Shown here: in pieces, positions 1-9,425 of the stretch | How positions within the stretch are numbered: position 1 is the first letter of the stretch | How the letters are laid out: each line of letters opens with the position of its first letter | Origin: Hoeflea sp038900095 | GTDB lineage: Bacteria; Pseudomonadota; Alphaproteobacteria; Rhizobiales; Rhizobiaceae | DNA: 64,000 nucleotides | Direction: 5' to 3' | NCBI RefSeq assembly: GCF_038900095.1 | Contig: NZ_JBBMQQ010000008.1 | Location: 144,591-208,590 of the forward strand | Notes under the pieces: generated by a model | Database searches by the model: none | What the model was told of the DNA's origin: nothing | Seen by the model: only the letters and a program-made list of their open reading frames with translations | Made by a program: the position numbers and the translations under genes

Positions 1-1361
1 ATCGGCTTTTTCGAGCGCCAGGAATGCGGATAGTCATGCTTGAGACGGCCGCGGGCGAAGAGATTGCCGGCATTGATCAGCGCGGTGATCACCGACTGGT
101 TGGCGTCGCCCTTCTTGCCCTTGTCATCGATCACGCGCGCCGGTCCGCCTTCACGGTCGGGCCCGAGACCGGGAACATCCTTGGTGTAAAAACCGGCGTC
201 GTCGACGGTGAACGGAATTTTCGACGAGATACCGCGCGCCTCGATGTCCCGCGCCGCGTCCATCCAGGCTTCAAAGTCTTCGCGACCATGGCCAGGCGCG
301 GTATGGACAAAGCCGGTACCGGCGTCATCGGTGACGTGGTCGCCAGCAATCAGCGGCACGGCGAAGTCGTAACCGCCGGCAAGGCCCTTGAGCGGGTGGG
401 CGCAAACCATACCTTCAAGATCGCCCGGCTTCACATCGGAAAGCCGCTTGAACTCGAGCTTGGCCTTGGCGAAACATTCTTCAGCCAAAGCGTCGGCGAA
501 AATCAGCTTTTCGCCGGGCTGCGGGCCGAAATCGTTTTCTGCAGCCGTGACTTCGTACAGGCCATAGGCGATACGGGGCGAGTACGAGACAGCCCGGTTG
601 CCCGGAATGGTCCAGGGCGTGGTGGTCCAGATAACGACGAAGGCATCGGCCAATTCGCTGGCGCCATCCACAACCGGAAACTTCACCCAGATGGTGTCGC
701 TCTCGACCTGCTGGTACTCGACTTCGGCTTCCGCCAATGCCGTCCGCTCGACCACCGACCACATGATCGGCTTGGAACCACGGTAGAGCTGACCGGATTT
801 GGCGATCTTCAACAGCTCGCCGGCGATGCGGGCTTCGGATTTGAAATCCATGGTCTTGTAGGGCTTGTCGAAATCGCCCTCGATGCCGAGACGCTTGAAT
901 TCTTCCGACTGGACATCAACCCAGTGCTGCGCCCAGTTACGGCATTCCTTGCGGAATTCGATCATCGCAGCCGGATCTTTCAGATCAGGCTTTTCCTTGC
1001 CCTTGGAGCGGTAATTTTCTTCCTCGATCTTCCATTCGATCGGCAGGCCGTGGCAGTCCCAGCCTGGAACATAGTTGGAATCAAAGCCGCGCATCTGGAA
1101 CGAGCGGGTGATCACGTCTTTCAGGATCTTGTTGAGCGCATGGCCGATGTGGATGTTGCCGTTGGCGTAGGGCGGGCCGTCATGCAGCACATATTTGGGG
1201 CGCCCGGCAGAGGTTGACCGCAGCTTGTCGTAAAGCCGCATTTCCTGCCAGCGAGCCACCAGTTCGGGTTCCATCTTGGGAAGGCCGCCGCGCATCGGGA
1301 ATTCGGTTTCAGGCAGGTAGAGCGTCTTGGAGTAGTCGAACTTGTCGTTGGTGTCGGTCAT
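1..1361 (-). CDS. ileS: Isoleucyl-tRNA synthetase, N-terminal part (cut by window edge)
   Basis: Charges tRNA-Ile with isoleucine in the cytoplasm; class I aminoacyl-tRNA synthetase. Reading the minus strand from the ATG at 1361 gives about 453 codons without a stop before the window edge, so the gene is partial at its 3' end (the full family is roughly 940-970 residues). The HIGH signature is seen as HIGH at residues 71-74, preceded by HDGPPYANGNI, which is diagnostic for IleRS. The KMSKS region lies outside the window. It is followed downstream (upstream in coordinates) by unknown sequence; its promoter must lie in 1362-1615, which also separates it from the SDR gene on the same strand. The identification is firm. 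Confidence 0.96.
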   Translation of the reverse strand, partial: MTDTNDKFDYSKTLYLPETEFPMRGGLPKMEPELVARWQEMRLYDKLRSTSAGRPKYVLHDGPPYANGNIHIGHALNKILKDVITRSFQMRGFDSNYVPGWDCHGLPIEWKIEEENYRSKGKEKPDLKDPAAMIEFRKECRNWAQHWVDVQSEEFKRLGIEGDFDKPYKTMDFKSEARIAGELLKIAKSGQLYRGSKPIMWSVVERTALAEAEVEYQQVESDTIWVKFPVVDGASELADAFVVIWTTTPWTIPGNRAVSYSPRIAYGLYEVTAAENDFGPQPGEKLIFADALAEECFAKAKLEFKRLSDVKPGDLEGMVCAHPLKGLAGGYDFAVPLIAGDHVTDDAGTGFVHTAPGHGREDFEAWMDAARDIEARGISSKIPFTVDDAGFYTKDVPGLGPDREGGPARVIDDKGKKGDANQSVITALINAGNLFARGRLKHDYPHSWRSKKP

Positions 1362-1615
1362 GGTGTCGCAATCTTCTGGGCCGATGGCCCGTGGTAGACA
1401 TTGTAGCGGAGAATTCGGAAGCGGCGCGAAGTGCACGCCAAGTTGCCCGGTCTCCTGCGAGCCTCGCTCAGCGGGAAACCGGGACCATAATTCGTATCGG
1501 CGGAGAGCCTGTGATCGGGACAGCCGTGGTCATGGGTCGGGTTCATAATGGTTTTTATGGCGCGTGAAAAGAAGATTGCGCACAGCAATCCCCTCGCCTT
1601 CCAATTCTCTGCCCG

Positions 1616-2380
1616 CTAGGGCTTGAGCCGAACATAAATCAGCCGCCGCATCATTGCCGTTACCGGTTTCGGAAACAGCCTGCCGATCCATGCCGCGAAC
1701 CGGTTGGCAGCGCCGGGAATCGAGTTCTTTTTGCCCGCACGCGCATCAGCGATGATCAGGCTTGCCGCCAGGTCCGGATCCATGCGCTTGCTGGCGTCAG
1801 CGCCTTCGGGCGCATGCTGCTCGGCGTGATCGGTTTTCAAAGGACCGGGAAAGGCGACCGTCAGGCTCACGCCCCTGGATTTGGCATATTGGCGCATGCT
1901 TTTGGCGTAGATCGCCAGTGCATCTTTCGAAGCCGCATAGCTGGCCGCGCCCGGATAGCCGGTGAAATGCGACAATGAGGAAACAAAGACCATTGCCCCG
2001 CCGCGCCTGACCGCTTTCGCTTCAAGCAGCCCGGCGGCGATCACCATCGGGGCTTCGGCATTGACGCGCAGCACATCGATATGGGCCTGCGCATCAAGCC
2101 GCTCGAATTGTCCGGTGGCATTGATTCCGGCGTTGAGGAACACCAGGGAATAAGGTCCCGCCGCGATCAGCTCGGGCAGGACATCGTCGAGTTCTGTCCG
2201 GCTTGCAAGATCGCAGCGAATGAACTGCACGGGTGTCTTGCCGGTCCACGGGCGGTCCCGGTCCAGCACGACAACCTCGTAGCGGTGTGCCTGCAGCCAG
2301 CTTACTGCAGCGGCGCCAAGGCCGGCGCTGCCGCCGGTGACGAGAGCACGTTTGGGGGCGCGTTTGGGGGCGCTGGTCAC
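1616..2380 (-). CDS. SDR-family oxidoreductase
   Basis: A 254-residue classical short-chain dehydrogenase/reductase. The cofactor loop TGGSAGLG is at residues 15-22, NAG at 83-85, the catalytic Ser at 134-135 and YAASK with Tyr148 and Lys152, so all catalytic residues are present. An Asp-Arg-Asp (DRDRP) after beta-strand 2 favours NAD(H). The start overlaps the stop of the upstream SDR gene by 4 bp, so the two are translationally coupled and probably handle related substrates or act in sequence. The substrate cannot be told from sequence. The C-terminus extends past the core with a basic, hydrophobic tail (MMRRLIYVRLKP), as in SDRs that associate with membranes; that reading is inference. Confidence 0.85.
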   Translation of the reverse strand: MTSAPKRAPKRALVTGGSAGLGAAAVSWLQAHRYEVVVLDRDRPWTGKTPVQFIRCDLASRTELDDVLPELIAAGPYSLVFLNAGINATGQFERLDAQAHIDVLRVNAEAPMVIAAGLLEAKAVRRGGAMVFVSSLSHFTGYPGAASYAASKDALAIYAKSMRQYAKSRGVSLTVAFPGPLKTDHAEQHAPEGADASKRMDPDLAASLIIADARAGKKNSIPGAANRFAAWIGRLFPKPVTAMMRRLIYVRLKP

Positions 2381-3111
2381 AACCGCCTCCCCGTGTAGGC
2401 GCCACCGTTGAGATACCGGACCCAGGACAGCGTGACCGGCGAACGGCGAGCGGCGATTGCCGATGCCATCATCGAGGCCACATCATCGGGCGCCAGGAAA
2501 ATCGCCCGCATGCGGCCGGGGTCGTATCCGGCCTTGTCATGAAGACCGGTTTTGGCCGGGCCGGGATGCAGAACCTGAACCGAAACCTGCCCACTCCATT
2601 CGGAGCGGAGCGCGCGGGCCAATCCGTGCAGGCCGGCCTTCGATGCAGCGTAGGCGGGGATGGTCGCGGAGCCCTTGTGCGCGACAGAACCGATGAGGCT
2701 GAGTGTTCCGCGGGATTTTTTCAGCAGCGGAAACAGCGCTTGCGCCTGCATCATGACGGCCAGCAGGTTCACGTCGAGCGTCTGGCGGATTGCGTCCGTG
2801 CTGTCGACGCCATCGGCGGCTGCAAAGCCAACACCGGCATTGAGAACGGCATTGTCGAGACTGTCCCAGCCGAAATCGCCAATCCCCCTGACAAGCGCCT
2901 GCGCCGACATTTCCGGGTCGCCCTGATCGGCGACAACATAGCCTGCGCCGGGCGGCAATGTGCCGGCGACCTCGCGCTGCGATTTGCGGCCGGACAGCAG
3001 CAAGGAGTGGCGGCGGGCGAGCTTCTTGGCGAGCGCCAAACCCAGGCCTGCGTTTCCGCCGGTTATCAATATGCGGCGCGACTTGGCGCCGATCCTGCCT
3101 GAGCCGATCAT
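2377..3111 (-). CDS. SDR-family oxidoreductase
   Basis: A 244-residue short-chain dehydrogenase/reductase with TGGNAGLG at residues 17-24, NAG at 91-93, Ser142, and YAASK with Tyr154 and Lys158. A Gly-Arg-Lys-Ser after strand 2 (SGRKS) suggests NADP(H) rather than NAD(H), unlike the SDR that follows it. It overlaps ribF upstream (start 3111, ribF stop at 3108) and the next SDR downstream, so ribF and the two SDR genes form a tight unit with 4-bp overlaps. Substrate unknown. The pair with different apparent cofactor preference may be a small oxidation/reduction relay, which is inference only. Confidence 0.85.
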   Translation of the reverse strand: MIGSGRIGAKSRRILITGGNAGLGLALAKKLARRHSLLLSGRKSQREVAGTLPPGAGYVVADQGDPEMSAQALVRGIGDFGWDSLDNAVLNAGVGFAAADGVDSTDAIRQTLDVNLLAVMMQAQALFPLLKKSRGTLSLIGSVAHKGSATIPAYAASKAGLHGLARALRSEWSGQVSVQVLHPGPAKTGLHDKAGYDPGRMRAIFLAPDDVASMMASAIAARRSPVTLSWVRYLNGGAYTGRRL

Positions 3112-4097
3112 CCTGCAGGCCCGAAAGTCATGGCCGCGTCCAGTGGTGACAGCGGCTGCAGCGAACCAAGCGCAGCGCGCGCCTCGGCTTCGTCCATCTT
3201 CATCTGCGCCACCAATTCATCAAGACCATCGAATTTTTCCTCACCGCGCAGCCTGGAGACGAACGAGACCGTACAGGTCTCGCCATAAAGATCGCCGGAA
3301 AAATCGAACAGGAACGTTTCAAGCAGCAATGCGGCGCCGTCCTCGGCGACAGTCGGGCGACGGCCAAAGCTCGCCACCCCGTCATGGATTTTTCCATCCG
3401 CGCGGCGGAAGCGAACCGCGTAGATGCCGGGTTCGAGCCCCGTTTCGGGAGGCAACGCCATGTTGGCGGTCGGGTAGCCCAATGTTCGTCCGAGCTTCTT
3501 GCCGTGCAGCACCTTAGCCGAAACCGCATAGCGGTAGCCAAGCAATCCGTTTGCCTCGGCTATATCGCCTTTTGCCAGCGCTTCGCGGATGCGGCTCGAG
3601 GAGACGACCTCGGCATTCTCATCCTGGTACTGTTCGACAAGCGTGACACCGAAACCATGCCTTACGCTAGCCTTCATCAGGAAATCGGGATTGCCCTCGC
3701 GGCCCTTGCCGAAGTGAAAATCGTAGCCCGTGACGACATGATGCACGCCAAGCCGTCCGCAGAGGATTCCGGTGACGAAATCTTCCGCGCTTTGCGACGA
3801 GAACGCCTTGTCAAAGGGTTGCTCGACGATGGCGTCAAAGCCCAACTGTCCCAGGATCATTGCCTTCATCGGGGCTGGCGTCAGGCGAAAGACCGGCTGA
3901 TCGGGGCGGAAAACCGTGCGCGGGTGCGGCTCGAAGCTCAGCACACTGGAGGAAACTCCGGCCGCCTCGGATATTTCGGTGGCACGGGCCAGAACAGCCT
4001 GATGGCCGCGGTGAACACCGTCAAAATTGCCGATGGCGACAACGCCGCCCTTGAGTTCGTTCGCGAAGCTCCCGGCATCCTGAAATCGCTGCGCCAT
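3108..4097 (-). CDS. ribF: Bifunctional riboflavin kinase / FAD synthetase
   Basis: Makes FMN from riboflavin and then FAD from FMN and ATP in the cytoplasm. With the start at 4097 the protein is 329 residues, the usual length. The N-terminal nucleotidyltransferase motif GNFDGVHRGH is at residues 23-32 and SSSRIREAL at about 166-174; the C-terminal riboflavin kinase motif GRTLGYPTAN is at about 203-212. An in-frame start at 4166 is possible but would overlap the upstream HAD gene by 47 bp and adds residues not found in the family, so 4097 (22 bp after the HAD stop) is preferred. The gene sits with flavin-independent neighbours; this arrangement next to the HAD hydrolase and groESL is common in Rhizobiales. 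Confidence 0.95.
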   Translation of the reverse strand: MAQRFQDAGSFANELKGGVVAIGNFDGVHRGHQAVLARATEISEAAGVSSSVLSFEPHPRTVFRPDQPVFRLTPAPMKAMILGQLGFDAIVEQPFDKAFSSQSAEDFVTGILCGRLGVHHVVTGYDFHFGKGREGNPDFLMKASVRHGFGVTLVEQYQDENAEVVSSSRIREALAKGDIAEANGLLGYRYAVSAKVLHGKKLGRTLGYPTANMALPPETGLEPGIYAVRFRRADGKIHDGVASFGRRPTVAEDGAALLLETFLFDFSGDLYGETCTVSFVSRLRGEEKFDGLDELVAQMKMDEAEARAALGSLQPLSPLDAAMTFGPAG

Positions 4098-4119
4098 TTC
4101 TGTCGTTATCCCGGTTTTC

Positions 4120-4968
4120 TCAGGCAAGCCATTCCATCCAGTAGGCTGGGGCCACGCCTTCAGCATCGAGGAAAGCCTGCAGCCGGGCCTCGTCGGTTGC
4201 CCGTCCGTTGAGATAGTGATTGGCGTGAATTCCGCGTGCTATGAAGACGGCTTCAAGACCATTGTCCAAAGCACCGCGGATATCGGTGTGCACGCCATCG
4301 CCTATCGCCAGCGCTCGCGCCGGATCCGCGCTGCCGCGGATGGCCTTGGCACGCGCCATGGCCTCGCGATAGATCGGCGCATGCGGCTTGCCGGCAATCC
4401 TGGTCTCTCCGCCGAGTTCGACATAGAGATCCGCCAGCGCCCCTGCGCAGGGCACAAGCCGGTCGCCGCGCTCGACCATGCGGTCGGGGTTGGCACATAT
4501 GAAAGGCAGCTCGCGCGACTTGAAGCTCTCCAGCATGCTCCGATAATCTTCGGCCTGCTCGGTCTCGTCATCGAACAGGCCAGTGCACAGCACGGCCCTG
4601 GCGGTATCCGGGCCGACTAGCTCGACATCCAGTCCGTCGACCAGCGCGTTGTCGCGCTCCGGGCCGAGAAAATAGATCTGTTTGGGAGCTTCCATGACCA
4701 GTTGCCGGGTCACATCGCCGGAGGTGACAATGTCATCCCAACTGTCGGGATCAACACCGATGGTGTCGAACTGGCGGATCACGCCCGCGGCGGGCCGCGG
4801 CGAATTGGTGATGAGAATGACGGTCTGGCCACGTTGCCGCGCCGCCTTCAGAGCTTCCACAGACAATGGAAAGGGGTTGACGCCATTATGGATGACGCCC
4901 CATACATCGCACAACAAGATGTCGGCGCTGCCTGTCAGTTGATCGAGATCGGTAATCCTGCGGGCCAT
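4120..4968 (-). CDS. HAD-superfamily hydrolase, TIGR01459-like
   Basis: A 282-residue protein of the NagD-like class IIA HAD branch (TIGR01459 type). Motif I reads CDVWGVIHNG at residues 20-29, with nucleophile Asp21; the usual second Asp of DxD is Trp23, a substitution I associate with this subfamily. LITNS is motif II, a Lys in AGKPHAPIY motif III, and AIGDGVHTDIRGA motif IV. The substrate is not known; a small phosphate ester is likely. The start at 4968 was chosen over 5103 because the conserved family N-terminus begins there and the upstream codons look random. It lies in one direction with ribF and is divergent from groES. Confidence 0.85.
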   Translation of the reverse strand: MARRITDLDQLTGSADILLCDVWGVIHNGVNPFPLSVEALKAARQRGQTVILITNSPRPAAGVIRQFDTIGVDPDSWDDIVTSGDVTRQLVMEAPKQIYFLGPERDNALVDGLDVELVGPDTARAVLCTGLFDDETEQAEDYRSMLESFKSRELPFICANPDRMVERGDRLVPCAGALADLYVELGGETRIAGKPHAPIYREAMARAKAIRGSADPARALAIGDGVHTDIRGALDNGLEAVFIARGIHANHYLNGRATDEARLQAFLDAEGVAPAYWMEWLA

Positions 4969-5082
4969 GGGCGAACGGTTCCTTTCGGCACAACGATGTC
5001 GCCCAGCTTGCCGCTGATTACAAGACCCCGCCGGAAAAATGGCCGCCGGGCGCAAACATCCAGCCTGAATGACCGCCAATAT

Positions 5083-5112
5083 CTTGACTCTTGATCGTCG
5101 CACCCCTATCTC
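5083..5112 (+). promoter_or_regulatory. groESL promoter, sigma-70/RpoH-like
   Basis: CTTGACTC at 5083-5090 and CCCTATCTC at 5104-5112 are separated so that TTGACT and TATCTC lie 17 bp apart. The pair also fits the alphaproteobacterial RpoH pattern (CTTG, 17-18 bp, CCTAT). It lies just upstream of the CIRCE operator and the groES start. Seen in sequence; use by RpoH is inference. Confidence 0.7.
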
Positions 5113-5119
5113 GGCGTCG

Positions 5120-5146
5120 TTAGCACTCCACCAGAGAGAGTGCTAA
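5120..5146 (+). promoter_or_regulatory. CIRCE operator (HrcA binding site)
   Basis: TTAGCACTC, a 9-bp spacer, and GAGTGCTAA form a perfect CIRCE inverted repeat (5120-5128 and 5138-5146). CIRCE is the binding site of the heat-shock repressor HrcA. It lies 67 bp before the groES start and directly after the -10 element, as expected for repression of groESL. Confidence 0.97.
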
Positions 5147-5213
5147 CATCAGCTCCATGAGGCCCATTCGGGGTGCTCAGCCGCTTCTGTCATTCGATCA
5201 AGGAATTTAGACA

Positions 5214-5510
5214 ATGGCAAAAACCAAGTTCCGTCCGCTCCACGACCGCGTTGTCGTTCGTCGTGTCGAGTCCGAAGAAAAAACCAAAGGCGGGATCATC
5301 ATTCCGGACACCGCCAAGGAAAAGCCGCAGGAAGGCGAAATCATCGCCGTCGGCTCCGGCAACCGCGACGAAGCCGGCAAGCTTGTGGCGCTCGACGTCA
5401 AGGCTGGCGACCGCGTTCTGTTCGGCAAATGGTCCGGCACCGAAATCAAGCTTGATGGCGAAGACCTTCTGATCATGAAGGAAAGCGACATCATGGGCGT
5501 CCTCGGCTGA
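5214..5510 (+). CDS. groES: Co-chaperonin GroES
   Basis: 98-residue co-chaperonin that caps GroEL and drives encapsulated protein folding in the cytoplasm. It starts MAKTKFRPLHDRVVVRR and has the mobile-loop region EEKTKGGIIIPDTA typical of alphaproteobacterial GroES, and is of usual length. It is followed 69 bp later by groEL in the same operon, with CIRCE upstream, so heat-shock control by HrcA and possibly RpoH is expected. Confidence 0.98.
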   Translation: MAKTKFRPLHDRVVVRRVESEEKTKGGIIIPDTAKEKPQEGEIIAVGSGNRDEAGKLVALDVKAGDRVLFGKWSGTEIKLDGEDLLIMKESDIMGVLG

Positions 5511-5579
5511 GCCGAACCCTGCTTGAACAAATCCAATCTGCCTCAACACGATGGGCCAAAGGCCCGGGAGTTAAGTTAA

Positions 5580-7229
<1,650 letters not shown>

Positions 7230-7280
7230 TAAGGCCCCGGCCTTATTATTGACAGCCAGCGCACTCTGCGTGGGTTTGGA

Positions 7281-7308
7281 AAAGGGCGGTCTCCGGACCG
7301 CCCTTTTT
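7281..7308 (+). terminator. Rho-independent terminator of groESL
   Basis: An 11-bp perfect stem AAAGGGCGGTC / GACCGCCCTTT with a 4-nt loop (TCCG), continuing into a T run. It lies 52 bp after the groEL stop. Confidence 0.93.
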
Positions 7309-7645
7309 GCTGATTTGACCGGCCCGTTTGACCGAAACCAAATTTCAATTTGGCGGTTGTTGCAAAATGTGTCATTCGTAGATTAGTATCGGCTCGCGAA
7401 TTAGTTGATAATCAACCGTAAAATTGGCCAAACGGGCATGGCGTTTTGTTTGTAGAGCGCTCTGCCCTGAACTTTCATCAACCCCTGCCGGTGGCGAAGA
7501 CTGATCAGCGGATACTTCCGCACCATAGAAGTGCTCAGATCAGAGACTGTTTCGTTTCACCCAAAAGGGGCCTGTGTCATGCTTATCCCGGACAATCAGG
7601 GTAAAAGCACACGCAGGAATTCATCGGGTACTACCGAGGTCGACA
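7309..7645. other. Intergenic region after groESL
   Basis: About 337 bp between the groESL terminator and the next gene, visibly more AT-rich than its surroundings in 7320-7450. It contains a perfect 13-bp palindrome GTTGAT-A-ATCAAC (7404-7416), a possible operator. No convincing coding sequence or RNA gene was seen. The promoter of the 7646 gene should be here. Confidence 0.5.
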
Positions 7646-8092
7646 TTGTTCAAAATTGCTAGGGCAGACAGTATTTCGGGATTTGGCGCGCAGACGCAGG
7701 GATTTGGCGCACCTGATCTCGACGTTATTTCCCACTACTGTCGTATTGAGGCATTCGAAGCCAATCTCGCGACGGGTGCATTTCAACTCGGGCCTGCAGC
7801 ACGATACCATCACCAACTCCCCGAACAGGGTGAGTTCGGCCTTTACAATCTGGTCAAGTGTTACGACGAAGAGTATCGCAATCATGTGCTGGAGCTTTAC
7901 GAGCTGGCAGCGATGCGGCCGTCCTCGTTTTGCTTCTCCACCACCATCGTTCAAGACGACGACAGCCAGGTGCCGGTCATGTGCATCGGCGAATCATCCA
8001 ACTTCTCGGATGATGGTGACGGCGCGATCAATGGCGTGTTTGTTTTTCCAAAATTCAAGCTGCTCAATCAGACGCCTCTGCACACCCAATAA
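7646..8092 (+). CDS. Hypothetical protein
   Basis: Not recognised with certainty. I place the start at TTG 7646 because GAGG lies 6 bp upstream (7636-7639), giving 148 residues; a GTG at 7574 in the same frame would add 24 residues of poor quality. The protein is soluble, acidic towards the C-terminus, with no signal peptide or membrane segment. The central and C-terminal part (IEAFEANLATGAFQLG, ending NGVFVFPKFKLL) looks like a small single-domain alpha/beta fold; a PAS-like sensory fold is possible but not shown. It lies alone between groEL and doxX on the same strand. Confidence 0.6.
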   Translation: MFKIARADSISGFGAQTQGFGAPDLDVISHYCRIEAFEANLATGAFQLGPAARYHHQLPEQGEFGLYNLVKCYDEEYRNHVLELYELAAMRPSSFCFSTTIVQDDDSQVPVMCIGESSNFSDDGDGAINGVFVFPKFKLLNQTPLHTQ

Positions 8093-8140
8093 CGGCAATC
8101 CGGGCGGCGACCGCAGCTTCCTGCCGACACTGAATGATTG

Positions 8141-8185
8141 TGAACAATATGTTCATCATTGTTCAGCTTTTCGCGCGTGAACAAT
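8141..8185. promoter_or_regulatory. Repeated TGAACA half-sites before doxX
   Basis: TGAACA-ATA-TGTTCA (8141-8155) is a perfect inverted repeat. It is followed by ATTGTTCA (8158-8165) and TGAACAAT (8178-8185), themselves an inverted pair. Four half-sites of one motif lie within 45 bp, ending about 40 bp before the doxX start: a likely operator for an unknown repressor or activator. Confidence 0.65.
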
Positions 8186-8226
8186 ACATATAGGGCTCTC
8201 TCCAGTTTGAAAAACAGGAGAAACCA

Positions 8227-8610
8227 ATGTCAAACAATTTGCAGCTTCTCATCGGCCGCGTGCTGCTGAGCATCATCTTCATCATGGCCGGCTTCGGCAA
8301 GCTTACCAGCGTCGCAGGCACAGCGGGCTACATGGCCAGCATGGGCATCCCGATGCCTGCCGTTACCGTCTGGCTGGTGATTGCAGTCGAACTTCTCGGC
8401 GGCCTCGCCATTCTGTTCGGCTTCTTCACCCGCTACGCCGCCTGGGCACTGGCTGCCTTCTGCGTGGCATCGGGCTATCTCGCCCACTTCCAGCCTGAAG
8501 ACCAGATGCAGATGACAAGCTTCATGAAGAACATCGCCATCGCAGGCGGTTTTCTGGCCCTGGCAGCAGCCGGCGCAGGCAGTTTCTCCATCGACGCACG
8601 CCGCAAGTAA
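8227..8610 (+). CDS. DoxX-family membrane protein
   Basis: 127-residue DoxX/SURF4-like integral membrane protein with four predicted membrane segments. The N-terminal helix carries the family pattern LLIGRVLLSIIFIMAGFGKL. Members are linked to thiosulfate:quinone oxidation, redox stress or small-molecule handling; the role here cannot be set. Start ATG 8227 has AGGAG 7 bp upstream. The gene has its own candidate operator array (8141-8185) and terminator, so it is a single regulated unit. Confidence 0.9.
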   Translation: MSNNLQLLIGRVLLSIIFIMAGFGKLTSVAGTAGYMASMGIPMPAVTVWLVIAVELLGGLAILFGFFTRYAAWALAAFCVASGYLAHFQPEDQMQMTSFMKNIAIAGGFLALAAAGAGSFSIDARRK

Positions 8611-8640
8611 TCCATCGAAACCGGTCACCCCGGTAATGAG

Positions 8641-8666
8641 CCCGGCGCTTTAAGCGCCGGGTTTTT
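8641..8666 (+). terminator. Rho-independent terminator of doxX
   Basis: CCCGGCGC / GCGCCGGG stem with a TTTAA loop, followed by five T residues; 30 bp after the doxX stop. Confidence 0.92.
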
Positions 8667-8706
8667 CCTTGGGGTCACACCACAAGCTCGACCCGGGTCC
8701 TGCACA

Positions 8707-9009
8707 TCAGGCAGGCAACCCTCCATGCGAGCTGCGGCCCACCAGCCTGGCGACACCCCAGATGGACACAACGGTGAACGCAACGATCACCGTCAGCTTG
8801 ATGCTGCGCGATGGAAAATAGGCCTCCCCGCCAAGCACCATCATCAACAGGCCCATGGTGAGGCCGGTTGCGATGAGAACCGCCAGCATTGCCGGCAGGA
8901 ATTCACCGCGCAAAACCGGCGAAGCCGGATTGTGCGCAGAAATCCGGGCCAGAATGGCGAGCAAAAGCATCGATGAGAGAAACACGACTGATCCCATGGT
9001 GAATTCCAT
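8707..9009 (-). CDS. Small hypothetical membrane protein
   Basis: About 100 residues (start ATG 9009; a GTG at 9021 would add four residues). Three hydrophobic segments are visible, beginning VVFLSSMLLLAILA, LPAMLAVLIATGLTMGLLMMV and LTVIVAFTVVSIWGVARLV, with a short cytoplasmic tail. No family was recognised. It is convergent with doxX and faces the 9010-9425 intergenic region, where its promoter must be. Confidence 0.6.
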   Translation of the reverse strand: MEFTMGSVVFLSSMLLLAILARISAHNPASPVLRGEFLPAMLAVLIATGLTMGLLMMVLGGEAYFPSRSIKLTVIVAFTVVSIWGVARLVGRSSHGGLPA

Positions 9010-9425
9010 GACAAACCCCACAATCCGAAATCATCCCTGTGCCTGCGAAGAGGCTGACCGGTGAAGAAGCGGCTTTGTGGTCGGCGGAGCCATTCCGCCC
9101 GGGGCCGGCTGAACCAATGCCCAAGGGCGTGAAGGACGCGTGCAGGCCGGGTCTTTCCCGGATCACTCAACTCTGCCTCAAAGCTGCGGAAACACAAGTG
9201 GGGCAGAGCGCCTGCCTGAAAATAAAGTTTGCCGGCCTGTCGTCAGCGGTGATCCGCTCGCAAGCCCCCGGCGTAAGCGCTGAAGTGAGCCGCAGATCAT
9301 CGCCCCCGATCCGATTGCTGCGGCGACACCGTCTACCGGGATTCCGCCCTCCCCTCGACACGGCCGCCTCTTCAAGGGGCGGCCTTTCTTTTGTGTGATG
9401 TCGGTCAAGGCCCGGCCGATCCGGA
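9010..9425. other. Intergenic region with an orphan plus-strand terminator
   Basis: About 416 bp with no credible gene, although a plus-strand frame stays open from 9039 to 9398 with a composition that does not look coding. It ends in a terminator facing the plus strand, while the flanking genes (8707 and hisG) are both on the minus strand. A small plus-strand RNA is therefore possible. Confidence 0.5.
9362..9392 (+). terminator. Orphan Rho-independent terminator
   Basis: GGCCGCC (9362-9368) pairs with GGCGGCC (9378-9384), followed by TTTCTTTT. No plus-strand gene precedes it and the minus-strand exit has no T run, so it does not serve hisG. Confidence 0.7.

Noticed and set aside
8142..8182. 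LexA (SOS) box ahead of doxX
   Set aside because: The alphaproteobacterial box is GTTC-N7-GTTC. Here the spacings are GAAC-N5-GTTC and GTTC-N6-GTTC, so the match fails.
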